Counted from the stretch's first letter, positions 1-9,960 are shown. The stretch: 64,000 nucleotides of DNA from CAXQZM01 sp965229645 (GCA_965229645.1 OZ245893.1:1488001-1552000); one strand, 5' to 3'. Translations and numbers: made by a program. Notes: generated by a model not told the origin, from the letters alone.

Positions 1-2694
1 TAGTCTGCGTCATCACCTGCGTTGATATAGTCGTTGCCAGCTGCGCCGAACAGACGATCTTCCCCTTCGCCGCCGTTCAGCGTATCATCGCCATTGCCGC
101 CGTAAAGTTCATCGGCACCTGCATCACCCGATAGCGTATCCGCGCCATCGCCGCCATAGAGACGATCATCGCCCTCACCGCCGCTGATTTGGTCTGCGCC
201 GAGCTCGCCATAAACCTTATCATGGCCGCCACCAGCATTGACGATATCCATAAGCGTATGGCCTGTGGCGTTCAGATTGATCTGTTCGTGCAGCGAATGG
301 CCATCGCTGATTTTGCCGAACACGTCGATCTCGGCCAGATGCAAATGCTGGTCCGCATGTTCAACGCGCACATAGCGCGCGTCCACCTCTTCAGGCGGGC
401 TAAAGGACAAAATGGCTTGGGTTTCTTCAATACCCACATTGTCAAAGATCAACTCCTCGCCCGAGGTCTTCTCGATCTCAAGCCGCAGCGCCTTACCATG
501 ATGCTCTCGTGCAAGAAGCGATGAAGAGATGCTAAGGCTACCCAGCTCTTCGGTTGCCGTGCCTGTCTCTTCCTTAATTAAGGTATCGCCCGCATAGATC
601 GCAACGCGATAGCCAGCCGTGCCCGAACGGGTGCCGATTGCCATATTAATATCGTAAGTCCGCGATGCGTCAATAAAGCCGTCTAGTTCCTGCTGCACCG
701 CACCTTCTTTGATAAAGGCAACGCTGTTTGTGGCAGGAGCCTCGGGATCGGAGCTGCTGTTGGCTATGGTATCAACACCCGCTATATGCCTTGCCTCATC
801 CAAGACAGACCAACCGCCCATTGATAAGGCAACAACTTCTTCATCGGTATCAATGGCTTCAAAATCACCATTCATAACCCGCAGCACAGCGCTCGCAGGG
901 GTGAAACTCTCCTCACTTATGGCCTCAAAGCGATGGACTTCCTTATGGTTCTCATCAAACAAGACAACTTGCGCCCCTGCTAGACGACCGTTCACCTCAT
1001 CGCTGCCATCAAAACGGTTGGTGAGCTGAATGGTACTGACCTTGTGCGTACTCTTAAGGTCAATCTCAACCCACTCATCTGCACCCTTATCGGTATGAGA
1101 CCAATTGCCCGCACTGCTATCGTCATCGATCAGCATATGAGCCGATCCACCATTGATGGACGAACTCGCGCTTGCCGTCGCTTCGCCGTCAAGGGTCTGG
1201 ATCAGATCCACAACAGGATAGCCAGAATCGCCCGCATAGATGACGTCATCACCGTCACCAGACAGGATCATATCCGCGCCGTGGCCGCCATAGATCGTAT
1301 CATTGCCGTCCCCCGCAAAGATGCGGTCATTCCCAGAACCGCCTTCAACGGTATTGTCGCCATTGCCCGCCGTGATGGTATCATCGCCATCCCCGCCGTA
1401 GAGCGCATCATTGCCATCGCCTACATTGGCGACAACCGTCTTTCCGTCGTCATCTACCTCATTGCCCAGACCGTCACCGTAGATCGTATCGTTGCCCTCG
1501 CCGCCCTCGATAAGGTCATCCCCATGACCGCCATAGGCCGTATCATTGCCTGCGCCCAACTCAATGGTATCGTCCCCACCGCCCAGCATGAAGTACAGCG
1601 GCCCAGGCGTGTCTTCGATCTGCTCGTTCAAAACAATTTGGTCCAGCGCCACATCGCTGAACGCGCCGCCGACATGCGTGAACTCAAGCGTGGCAACCTC
1701 ATCGACCGCTTCAAACTCAAAGGCCACTGTGACAACGCCATCTTCGACCCTAAGGCCTTGGCTCTCGTCCAAAACATCCTCGGTATCGCCCGTCACGCGA
1801 ACGCGCACTTCGCCTTCGTCAGGCTGCGTCTCATCCAAGAGCTGGAGCGTGAAGGAGAGCTTATAGAACTTACCCGCAACCAGGCTCAGCCCTTGGGAAA
1901 GGGTCATGCCGACCTTGCTGCTATTGCCGCCTAGGGCCAGGTATTGATCGCCGTCCGTCGCTGTCTCCGCCTTATTGGCAAGCCCGCCTGCATCAGGAGA
2001 ACCGCCCACGGTCCAATCATCGGGCGCCTCGAACGGGCCGCCGTCATAGGCCCGATCCTCAAACGATCCGTTCAAAACAAGGTTTCTGTCGCCAAAGACA
2101 GGCGGGGGCGTTAGATCGGGGGTGAGATAGGAAAAGTGTCCGTCCTCAATCCGTGTCTTAAGGTCCGCATCTTCCACCGCCAGCCAATCCGTAAACTCAA
2201 CGAAGACAGAGCTGCTATAGCCCGCAAGACCGTCTTTCAAATACCGCTCAACCGTACCGACCGTACTCAAAAGCATATCACCTAGGCTGAGCGCTCCTGC
2301 AAACGGCACCTCCTCAAGGCCCAGCAAAGGCTGATACAGCTCATTAAGGCCAACCAGTTTCTTCAAATTATCGGACCTTGAAACCTCTGTATCCAGCCAT
2401 TTGCGGATCGCGGCGGTAACTTGGGTATCTTTGAGCACGAGCTTCTTATCGCCGTGGACCGTATCGTTGCCATCCCCGCCCAAGATCGTGTCAGACCCTG
2501 CCTCTCCGTCGAGGACATCATCACCCGCCCCGCCCTCAAGCAAATCATTGTGCGCCCCGCCATAAAGGACGTCATTGCCCTCCTGACCAAACAAAACATC
2601 ATCGCCAAACGACCCTTTGGAAAAATCATCCCCCAAACCCGCATAGACCCGATCGTTGCCTGCGCCCGCTAGGATCACGTCATCTACCGAGTAA
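1..2694 (-). pseudogene. Giant RTX protein, C-terminal part (cut off by window edge and IS110)
   Basis: The minus strand stays open from the IS110 junction to base 1 in one frame, so this is the continuation of the RTX gene at 3917-8673, with its 3' end outside the window. Order of modules in the translation: a glycine/aspartate-rich RTX calcium-binding block (GGxGxDxLxG nonapeptides, about 2440-2690), a non-repeat linker, a jelly-roll-like module beginning NLVLNGSFED (about 1600-2080), a second RTX block (about 1220-1590), a discoidin-like (F5/8 type C) module with a second NGDFE-type module apparently nested inside it (about 330-1200), then a third RTX block to base 1. RTX repeats typically fold with calcium after type I secretion; the galactose-binding-like modules suggest glycan or surface binding. 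The gene is broken upstream, so this piece has lost its own start. The family call is firm; the function (adhesin or toxin) is inferred. Confidence 0.8.
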
Positions 2695-2701
2695 GCGCAT
2701 T

Positions 2702-3673
2702 TTATTTTTGCGCCTCCATCACAACTATCTTGCATTTTGCGTTGATGTGTTCAGCGAGCTTCCTGGCGACCGCAATCAGGGCGACCATAGGCTTCTTACC
2801 GTTGGCTCTGAGGCGTTCATACTGCTCCTTGGTGACCCCCGTCCTTGAGGCGGCTAAGGCAGCCATGAAGAGGGCTTGTCGAGGGACAGATCGACCCTTT
2901 CCAGTTTTTTGATATCCCGCTCGGTTGCCACTTTGGTTGGCATAAGGAACCAACCCGACGAGGGCTGACACCTGCTTTCGGTTGATCGTTCCCAGCTCTG
3001 GGACAAGGGCTACCATGACCAAAGCACTAACAGGACCAACCCCATGGCAGCTGGTGGCAGCATCGTATTTTGCCTTCAAGGTGGGGCAAGATTTAATTAA
3101 AGCTCTAGCGGCTTCCTCAACCTCTTTGATCCGAACCTTGATCGATTTTAGTGACTGGCTAAGGTGCTTCTTCTGCAGCGAAGTAATCGCGATACACTGG
3201 GCACGGTTTTTCAATCTTGTTTGCTCTTTGACAAGGTCTCCACGATAGGTTACCAAAGTCTTGAGCTCAACTTGCAATGCGCTCAAGGGTATGTAACGTC
3301 TAAGCTGGTTCTTGCGTTCACGCCCATAGAGGGCCAAGGCAAAGGCATCCAAGGGATCGGTCTTGGCCTGGTTGAGCGACCTGGCGAAGGCAGATGCTTT
3401 TCGAGTGTCGGCGCGATGGAGATACCAGTTCGCTTCATGCAATGTTTCGGCGAGTAGGATCTCATATCCACCTGTTGGTTCGAAAACACACATGGATATT
3501 TGGCCGAGATTTTCGACCTCTTTGAGGAGTTTCTTAAGTCCCGTTTTGGAGTTGAGAACCTTGAAAGACTTTAAGGGTCTATCACTGTCCTTATCCAAGA
3601 TAGAGACGGCGATGTCAGCCTTTGAGACATCGCATCCAACAAAGATGTTGTTCGGGTGGTGAGTTTGTGTCAT
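2702..3673 (-). CDS. IS110-family transposase/recombinase (323 aa)
   Basis: The protein has the two-part IS110 architecture. The N-terminal RuvC-like DEDD domain is seen as FVGCDVSKADI near residue 13, CVFEPTGGYE near 64 and KTDPLDAFALA near 105. A central coiled linker follows. The C-terminal transposase_20-type domain has CHGVGPVSALVMVALVPELG around 210-230 and FMAALAASR near 270; its conserved serine cannot be assigned with certainty by eye. The length fits the family. Family knowledge: IS110 enzymes cut and join DNA guided by a bridge RNA from the element's non-coding end. It starts at ATG and ends two bases before the host sequence. The gene looks intact. Confidence 0.93.
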   Translation of the reverse strand: MTQTHHPNNIFVGCDVSKADIAVSILDKDSDRPLKSFKVLNSKTGLKKLLKEVENLGQISMCVFEPTGGYEILLAETLHEANWYLHRADTRKASAFARSLNQAKTDPLDAFALALYGRERKNQLRRYIPLSALQVELKTLVTYRGDLVKEQTRLKNRAQCIAITSLQKKHLSQSLKSIKVRIKEVEEAARALIKSCPTLKAKYDAATSCHGVGPVSALVMVALVPELGTINRKQVSALVGLVPYANQSGNRAGYQKTGKGRSVPRQALFMAALAASRTGVTKEQYERLRANGKKPMVALIAVARKLAEHINAKCKIVVMEAQK

Positions 3674-3912
3674 ATCAGACCTCCATATAGTAAGCGAGTA
3701 GCACTTGATTGTCTTCAGGCGTGGGCTCTAAAGTCCCCGTCCTATTCTACCGATCGTGCTATGAGCCTGGACCAAGGCGACTCAGATGACGATAGGCGCT
3801 CAAAGGCCTGCATTCTGCACAGTCAACCTGGCCCACGTCGATTTGGACCCCCGATCGGGGTCCAAATCGACAAGCTCAGAGCCTCCCTATACACGAAATT
3901 AAACAGACAATT
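3674..3912 (-). ncRNA. Candidate bridge RNA of the IS110 element
   Basis: This is the roughly 240-base non-coding end upstream of the transposase, where IS110-group elements encode their bridge RNA. On the transcript strand it opens near the 5' side with a 13-bp perfect hairpin (3839-3869, arms CGATTTGGACCCC and its complement, 5-base loop). Nearer the transposase it contains GAGCCCACGC (3728-3719), identical to the host/IS junction at 3924-3915. Further on, CGCTTACT (3696-3689) is identical to the other junction at 2697-2690. Matches to both flanks are what a target-binding loop would give. However, both match the same strand and I cannot fold the RNA here, so the assignment of loops is open. 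Confidence 0.5.
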
Positions 3913-5448
3913 ATGCGTGGGCTCAGGCGTCTCCTCCTCCTCTTCTTCGTCTGCATCGCCTCCCTCTTCGGGCGCACCCGTATCTTCTGTATCTGTCGCC
4001 GTCACGGATTCCTCGCCCAAGCGCGATACCTCGGCGCGGCGGTCGTGATCGAAGCTCTCTTCATCGTCCTCACTATCGCCAAAAATCAGATCATCGCCAT
4101 CCCCGCCGATCAGACGGTCATTACCATCGCCCCCGTCGATAAAGTCATGGCCTTGCCCGCCAATGGCCGTGTCATCGCCCGTGCCAGCGTAAAGCATATC
4201 AGAACCCGTGCCGCCCGTGATCGTATCGTTGCCGCCACGGCCACTGAGGAAATCGCTCCCCCCACCACCGTGGATTTCGTTATCACCATCGTTGCCTGTG
4301 AGCGTATCATGGCCAGAACCGCCGAAGATCTTATGGTTTGCCGTGCCGCCTGAAACTTGATAGATATAGCCACCCGATTCATCCGTCACATAAACCGAAA
4401 TAGTCCCGTCATCGTTGACCTCTTTATGAAGCAGCGGTGGCGGCGGAGCAAACCAAGAACCGAATATATTACTGAATACTTTGGTTACTACAGCTCCGAT
4501 AATGGCAGCCATCGGATTGAATGCGACCGGTCCCATCCCAAATGGGAGAGTGCCAAGACTGATCGCCGTTGTTTGCGCTGTGAAAGCAGCTGTGACATAA
4601 GCGGAGCCAGCGGCAATCGCCGCATTTCCAAGAGACGCCCAATCGTCTTCAAACCCACCATCTAATAAATCTGTAATCAAAGTGAATGCAAATTGAGAAG
4701 CTGCAGCACCTGCTGCAGACATAGGATGCGACGTCTGAGCTCCGCCTGGTTTATAAATGCCCTCAAATATCTTATTCTTAGAAAACGCACCATCTGCAAG
4801 CTCAAGCGCCCAGTCTTTAGTTTGCAAAAACTGATTAACCACAAATTTAACCGACTCATTCACTACAATTCGCTCATAGTCTTCAGAGGAAAGACTTTCC
4901 CCTTCATCGGTTAGGAGATCCATTATCGTTGCGGTAATCAGCATTTCTTTGATTGCCGCACCCAATTCTGATGTAAAGAATCCTGTTGCAGCCAGCTGCT
5001 TAGTTGACAAACCTTCTTCTTGTTCTGTATCAAGCTGATCATCATGATTGTAGAAATGCGCCTCTAGGCCGAAAATATGAGCAAGCGTGTCTATGCTAAA
5101 GTTCGCCGTCATATTTGCGATGGCGTTTTCAGCTGCTTCATCAAAACTGAGGCCTCTCACAAGGTCTGAAACTAAACCAGGAAGTGCCTCCGAGATATAT
5201 GCACCCGTTTGAGAATATGAATGGGCGATTGCATGGCCAGTGTGGGCAACCATGTCCTTAATCCACTCAAAAGCTTGAGTAAATGGCACCTCCTTACCCA
5301 GTTCATCTGGGTTAACGACTGTTCCATCTGGAGCGAAGATTATAAACTGCCCTGGGGATACTTCATACAGGGTCATATCATCGTCGATAAGACCCGCCCT
5401 CTTCAGCGCGTCTACAAGCATGGCGGACGCGTGGTATTTCTGACAACG

Positions 5449-5943
5449 ATTGTGAACTCTTACGTTTTCTGCGATGTATGTATGTGTATCTTCAACTTCA
5501 AAGTTGAAAGTTTCCCATGCGCCCTGAGGTTCTGGTGACAGAGCCAAGCTACCAAAAGACTGGGTTATATAGGCTTGCGCATAATTATTGGCTGTACTAG
5601 ACGAATAATGAACTTCTCTTACTTGGGCAGTAACAACTGTGCCATCCGCCAAGACTATCTCTGCACAACCACCTGAGTTTATAAGCGAGGCGATGGGTCT
5701 AAAATCACCATTAGCGGTCAAAAAAGGATGTCCTGGAGTAGATACTAAAAGATGCCTCTCGCCCCTGTAACTATAAGTTAGCTCCACCCAACTCTTCGTC
5801 ACCCCCCTGAAGAGTTTAGTAACAACTCCACGCGTTATTGATCCATCCGATTGATATGATTGAACAATGTCACCAACATTAACTTGAGAGATTTCCTTAA
5901 AAGAACCATCCCACATTGCAACCTTAACATCATGAGGAAAGCA
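5449..5943 (-). other. Hint / bacterial intein-like domain inside the RTX protein
   Basis: These are codons 453-617 counted from ATG 7299. The motif set is N-terminal Cys (CFPHDVKV), a block-B-like STPGHPF and C-terminal VRVHN. Such domains catalyse N-S acyl shift and Asn cyclisation, giving cleavage or occasional splicing. With Arg at the +1 position, efficient splicing would not be expected; cleavage is more likely. About 165 residues with no homing-endonuclease insert, as usual for secreted-protein Hint domains. Confidence 0.85.
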
Positions 5944-7298
5944 CTGACCATCAAGCTCTGCAATCGCAGTAGCTGTATGGTCCATATATTCATTCCACAA
6001 AATTTCATACTGCTGCATCTCATACATATTCAGGCGAACTTCTGAATCCCCTGTCATTTCACTCCAAATTGCATGGCCTATTGCATTGAGCAAGGTTTCT
6101 TTATCATCTAAAAGAAGAGGATCTCGCATAGCTCCGTTCGTGAGGAATTCAACTAGATCCAAAATCGATGCATCTGGATTCTCATCGTAGAACTGACTAG
6201 ACATCGAAGCGATAACAAAGTTATCGTACTGATTTTCTGCAACTAGCCACTCTTCAAGATTTTCACCCAGTGCGTCTGGTAAAAGAGTAGGATCTCCGCT
6301 GTAATTTGTATACACTTCTTTGAGATATAATGCTAACTTCTCCCCAAAATGCGCGCCTGCAAACCCAGCTACCAAAGCAGATGCTCCAATTATTAATAAC
6401 GCAACTCCTCCAGTTATTGCAGTTAAGCTGGACACGGCAACCGCGCCCAAAATAGCGCCTATAACCGAACCAATAACGCCTCCAGATACTCCACCCGCTG
6501 TTTCCGCCAATATATTTTCAATCTCAATTTGAGCTTCCTCTTGGGTCAAATCACCAAATTTTTGACGCTCCAATACTTGTCCCACCTCGAACATTTTAAG
6601 GCCAACCTCAAGAGTAGTCCCAAGTGCACCAGCGAATTTTGCGATCTTTCCGATTGTTAGTCTTTCCATTACACGGGAAAAATCTTCAAATTGTTTTGGA
6701 GTAAATTCAATTGTTATAAGAGCTTGTGAACCGATTTTCATGTACGGAATTTTTAGGTTTCCATCGAAACCATCAACATTGGCTTTGTTAAGAGCCAAAA
6801 AAGTATCAAATACTTTCTCAGAGGTCACCTCACCATTGACCAACCTTTTCCCAAAAGCTTCATGCAAAGCAGCAACATCAGTTTTCCCAACTTGAGCTTT
6901 TACACCATTAAAACCACCGTTAGCACTAAATGACGCAGCATGCTCTGGGTCTGAAACTAGTCGCTCCAGATCAATACCTTCCAGGCCTGCATCAAAAATA
7001 AATTTGGCTTTCGGAACTCCATTTATTTCTGTAACATTTGCATTACTCAAAATCCGTGGCAATTCATCAACAAAGAAAATTGAGTCGAATCGTGCGCTCT
7101 CTCCAATACTAATAAGCACATTGCCCGAAGCCTCTTCAGCTAGTGTCCTAGACATTGCCGCAAAGGGGGAGAGCTCACTTTGATATAAAAATTGGCTACC
7201 TGACCACTCACTTAGACCCGCACGATCCATATATTCAGCAAGTTCCGTAGAATTCAAAAGGCCATTTAGGAACTTCGCAGTTTCGGACTGGTCAATCA

Positions 7299-7308
7299 TA
7301 CTGAAGCC
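7299..7308. repeat. Target-site duplication of ISAs1 copy 1, left
   Basis: TACTGAAGCC lies directly outside the left terminus of the element and recurs at 8502-8511. Ten base pairs fits the ISAs1 family. Confidence 0.93.
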
Positions 7309-8501
7309 CAGGGGAATCGCACTTGAGAGTTGACAATTGGTTCTAAAGGGACTCGGCGGTCTCCATCACGAGATGGAGCCGACACATGCCCTTACTAGTC
7401 AATTATTTCAACGAGTTAGATGATCCTCGAACGAGCAATGCCCCGCGTCACAAGTTCTGCGACTTGATGACGATAAGCCTTTTGTGCGCCCTATGTGGGG
7501 GTGAAACGGCAGTGGACATGGAACATTTTGCTCGCAGCAAGGAGGATTTTTTGCGCGAGTTTCTGGAACTTCCTCTGGGTTTGCCCAGTCACGACGCATT
7601 TTCACGCCTGTTTCAGTTGATGAAGTCAGACAGTTTTCAGGCGTTTTTTGAAAAGTTTCGAGCTGACTTTGCAAACACTGATGAAAAGCAAAAGGCCGTT
7701 GCTATTGATGGTAAGGAGTTGCGTGGAAGCTTTGATAAAGCTGCCAAGAAGTCAAACCTTAACCTGGTCACAGCGTTTGCCCATGGGGCGCGGTTAAGTC
7801 TTGGTATTACTCAAAGCGCTAAGGCAGGCAGTGAGATTTTAGCGCTGCGTGAGTTGATCCAGATGCTTGATATTCGTGGTATCACTCTTACCGCCGACGC
7901 CCTGCACTGCCAACGCGAGACCTGTGAACTGATCGCCGCTCAGGGTGCAGAGTATTGCATACAACTCAAGGCCAACCAAAAGGGATTGATGAACGATATT
8001 CAGACCTTTATTGCAGACCCACAAACGATTTGGGCGAATGAGTACAGTTCCACAGATGCTGACCACGGCCGTATTGAGGAGCGCCGCTATAGAGTTTATG
8101 AAGTCCCAGATTATGTGACACAAACCCATAATTGGCCCCACCTTTCTGCTTTCGTCCACGTGTTGTATAAGCGTGAAATTGATGGGAAAGTTAGCCAAGA
8201 AGAGCGGATTTATCTTATGTCAAAGCAGAGTAACGCTCAGGATACTGCTGATCTCATCCGTGGTCATTGGCAGATTGAAAATAGCTTACATTGGTCCCTA
8301 GATGTCGTGATGAACGAGGACTTCCATCGTGCGAGAAAGGGCAACGCACTTGCAAACTTTGCTACCTTACGGCGCATTGCTTTGAACATCATAAAGGCCA
8401 ACAGCGACAAGTCCTCAAATCGCGTCAAGTTCAAACGCGCGGGATGGAGCAACGAGTTCTTAAAGACACTCATTCAAGGATTTTGAAGTGCGATTGCCCT
8501 G
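7309..8501 (+). mobile_element. ISAs1-family insertion sequence, copy 1 (1193 bp)
   Basis: The ends are imperfect inverted repeats: CAGGGGAATCGCACTT on the left, and CAGGGCAATCGCACTT on the complement of the right end. Ten-base direct repeats TACTGAAGCC flank it, which shows a simple insertion. It sits inside the RTX gene near codon 57 of the reconstructed protein. Confidence 0.95.
7386..8486 (+). CDS. ISAs1-family transposase (366 aa), copy 1
   Basis: This is a DDE transposase of the ISAs1 / H-repeat-associated group. It has DPRTSNAPRHKFCDLMTI at the N-terminus, AIDGKELRGSFDKA (first catalytic Asp) near 105, LTADALHCQ near 158, LKANQKG near 190, and RGHWQIENSLHWSLDVVMNED with the catalytic Glu near 300. 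The reading frame is complete and the length is typical. It differs from the copy at 12508-13608 at only a few residues, so both were acquired recently or kept alike by conversion. Confidence 0.95.
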   Translation: MPLLVNYFNELDDPRTSNAPRHKFCDLMTISLLCALCGGETAVDMEHFARSKEDFLREFLELPLGLPSHDAFSRLFQLMKSDSFQAFFEKFRADFANTDEKQKAVAIDGKELRGSFDKAAKKSNLNLVTAFAHGARLSLGITQSAKAGSEILALRELIQMLDIRGITLTADALHCQRETCELIAAQGAEYCIQLKANQKGLMNDIQTFIADPQTIWANEYSSTDADHGRIEERRYRVYEVPDYVTQTHNWPHLSAFVHVLYKREIDGKVSQEERIYLMSKQSNAQDTADLIRGHWQIENSLHWSLDVVMNEDFHRARKGNALANFATLRRIALNIIKANSDKSSNRVKFKRAGWSNEFLKTLIQGF

Positions 8502-8511
8502 TACTGAAGCC
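8502..8511. repeat. Target-site duplication of ISAs1 copy 1, right
   Basis: Second copy of TACTGAAGCC, directly outside the right terminus. Deleting 7309-8511 restores an open RTX frame (GIYANSGFS joined to MIDQSETAKF). Confidence 0.93.
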
Positions 8512-8673
8512 AGAGTTAGCATAAATACCACTCGCGTCTCGAATTCCGCTGTAAAACATGGAATTTCCCTGTCCAGAACATACGGGAGACCAATTGACAA
8601 TTTGTCTGACCAACTCGCGTTGATCAGTCGGCCATGTACTCAAGTCGTAAAGGTTAAAATCTGTCATTTGCAA
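8502..8673 (-). pseudogene. Giant RTX protein, N-terminal 57 codons
   Basis: From ATG 8673 the frame reads MQMTDFNLYDLSTWPTDQ and reaches GIYANSGFS at the ISAs1 junction. The distance from 8673 to 7299 minus the IS and one repeat (1203 bp) is 171 bp, which is 57 codons. The upstream part is therefore exactly in frame with the large fragment. The first ~105 residues of the rebuilt protein resemble the whole of the 118-aa gene at 14383-14739 (same spacing of an N-terminal FxxDxS, a G-x-x-M-x-Y-x-G segment, and a C-terminal ...AMS/AMT). The start overlaps the end of the 228-aa gene by 10 bp, suggesting translational coupling. Confidence 0.8.
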
Positions 8674-9350
8674 AGCCTCCCAGCTTGGATTTCTTCTATC
8701 ACACCAGAACTCAATGGAAATTTTCTCAGAGCATCTTTCTCACATTCCTCGGTATACTTTGGATGATTTGGCCTTGGCCCGATCATACCCCGATGCCTGC
8801 CAATTAGCAATTGTGGCAAGATCAGAATTGCCTCCTCCAAATTCTCTCTACTTGAAAATGTATCTCTTTTACCTGCGTTATACGCCTCCCAGGTTAGAGG
8901 CGTTACAAAGCCTTCCAATTTATTGAACCTGAAATTTCTTTCTCGATGTCTCCATGACGGCAATTTTCCCTGCTCATCAAGGAAATAGATGCGGCTAAAA
9001 TCAAAGACAGGGCATCCAACATGCAAAATTTCATATATATCGTTTTCCTTGCCGTTCGAGGCAATGAACTTGCCAGCGGATTTGTCTGGCAAGTCATATG
9101 CATTGTTCCTTATAGCATGAGTACTAACGCCAACTCTATCCCCTTTAAAATGCAGAAGATCGCAACCAAGGTTCTCATTCCCTAACCCAGGATAACCCTC
9201 TAGGAAGATACTAGGGTCCTCCGTCTTATTAATTACTCTTGGACCAGGATCATTTAAGGACGTATATTCAACCCAAGACCTTAATCCGTTAGCCAGGGTG
9301 TATACTTTGTCTTTAGACACTGAAGGTTTGAGCATTCCTGAAACTTCCAC
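8664..9350 (-). CDS. Unknown protein (228 aa) upstream of and overlapping the RTX gene
   Basis: I do not recognise a family. The protein is soluble, with no signal peptide or membrane segment. It is rich in aromatic and charged residues (SRIYFLDEQGKLPSWRHRER, RPNHPKYTEECEKDALRKF). It ends inside the start region of the RTX gene, and on the other side it follows a remnant of the LDTG-motif gene. It occupies the slot that the 148-aa gene takes in the 18-19 kb cassette. A GTG at 9350 opens the frame; an ATG six codons later (9335) is an alternative start. An immunity or accessory role is possible from position alone, with no direct support. Confidence 0.6.
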   Translation of the reverse strand: MEVSGMLKPSVSKDKVYTLANGLRSWVEYTSLNDPGPRVINKTEDPSIFLEGYPGLGNENLGCDLLHFKGDRVGVSTHAIRNNAYDLPDKSAGKFIASNGKENDIYEILHVGCPVFDFSRIYFLDEQGKLPSWRHRERNFRFNKLEGFVTPLTWEAYNAGKRDTFSSRENLEEAILILPQLLIGRHRGMIGPRPNHPKYTEECEKDALRKFPLSSGVIEEIQAGRLCK

Positions 9351-9391
9351 TTTTCCATTTCTAGGCTCTCTGATTTAGATATGCTGCATCT

Positions 9392-9610
9392 TTACGAATT
9401 GGAATCATGCCAATTCCTGAACCTAAGATCATCATCACTATAATTTCCAGGCGACGAATTCCCCGTGACTTCACAGCAAATCTGGTAGATGATTACACCT
9501 CCTGACCCACTGACTGCTAATATAACTCACCCGCCCAAGGTTTTGATTAAGTTAAACGCCGCACCAGTACTCGAAACTAACCCTGGTTCTTGGGGCATGA
9601 GAACACTGGG
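9392..9610 (-). pseudogene. LDTG-motif gene (B), degenerate copy 1
   Basis: The translation runs alongside the gene at 18509-19015: MPQEPGLVSSTGAAFNLIK, then TLGG, a stop, then GSGGVIIYQICCEV and NYSDDDLRFRNWHDSNS, where a second stop ends it. An in-frame stop interrupts it in the middle and the C-terminal half is missing, with the 228-aa gene beginning shortly after. It is clearly a decayed N-terminal copy of gene B. Confidence 0.7.
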
Positions 9611-9679
9611 TCAACGCAACACGGTCTATTCACTCCTTTGAACACCTTGAAATCTTATCATACCATTTGCTTAAGGCTC

Positions 9680-9960
9680 CAACTTGTAAAGTCAATGGAG
9701 TTTTTGTAACAAGAAACCCCAGCATAAGTCAAAGAATTGCAAGCTGCTCACAAAATGTAGTACTTGGTTCGCTCGCATGACACTATAGACTTGCTTCATA
9801 ACTAGCTGATTTTTCTGATTTTCGCCGCGCTCGACCAACTTTCGTCGTTATGTGCGTATCATGAAAACTCTGAAAGTCCTCAAAAAGGACAAACTCAATA
9901 GTTCTCCCCTCAAGGATCAAACTATCCGACTTTGAGCGATCTCTGACTGATCAATCATCG
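9680..9960 (-). repeat. Cassette upstream segment, copy 1 (gene A tail plus conserved upstream element)
   Basis: 9688-9743 encodes on the minus strand the tail of gene A (SLTYAGVSCYKNSID, compare MTCAEVSCYKDAID at 14383). Beyond it, 9760-9925 matches 19150-19300, and a short core matches 15455-15510 (GCTCGACCAACTTTCGT, then TATCATGAA, then CTC). It contains no reading frame. It probably holds the promoter and untranslated leader of the cassette, duplicated together with the genes. Confidence 0.55.

Larger units (their letters stand above)
2695..3916 (-). mobile_element. IS110-family insertion sequence, about 1.22 kb
   Basis: The element interrupts the RTX reading frame after an acidic stretch (poly-Glu then TPEPT). 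The frame resumes at YSVDD on the other side. It has the IS110-group layout: a long non-coding end upstream of the transposase (3674-3916) and almost none downstream (2695-2701). No terminal inverted repeats are visible, as is usual for this family. The ends are placed to within a few bases: removing 3916 to 2695 rejoins the RTX codons in frame as EPTYSVDD, but neighbouring cut points give similar results. Confidence 0.8.
3917..7308 (-). pseudogene. Giant RTX protein, middle part with Hint (intein-like) domain
   Basis: From the ATG at 7299 this reads about 1130 residues before running into IS110. Residues 263-317 are a glycine-rich hydrophobic stretch with small-residue zippers, possibly membrane-inserting. 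Residues 453-617 are a Hint domain: first residue Cys453, TPGHPF near 521, and a C-terminal TYIAENVRVHN ending His616-Asn617. The next residue is Arg, not Cys/Ser/Thr, which resembles type A bacterial intein-like (BIL) domains. A non-repeat region follows, then RTX nonapeptides (about 985-1075) and an acidic tail. Removing the upstream ISAs1 and one target repeat joins the piece in frame with 8673-8512, so ATG 7299 is an internal Met and the true start is upstream. Type I secretion and self-processing are inferred from the domains. Confidence 0.85.

Noticed and set aside
1044..1934. Plus-strand reading frame of 296 codons opposite the RTX gene
   Set aside because: It is the antisense shadow of RTX glycine/aspartate codons (rich in Ile, Ala and Arg with regular spacing) and has no ribosome-binding site.
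9920..9958. A second MIDQSE-like start, as in the RTX protein, on the minus strand
   Set aside because: Only about 19 bases resemble the RTX start region and a stop follows after 13 codons; the upstream sequence does not match, so chance is likely.
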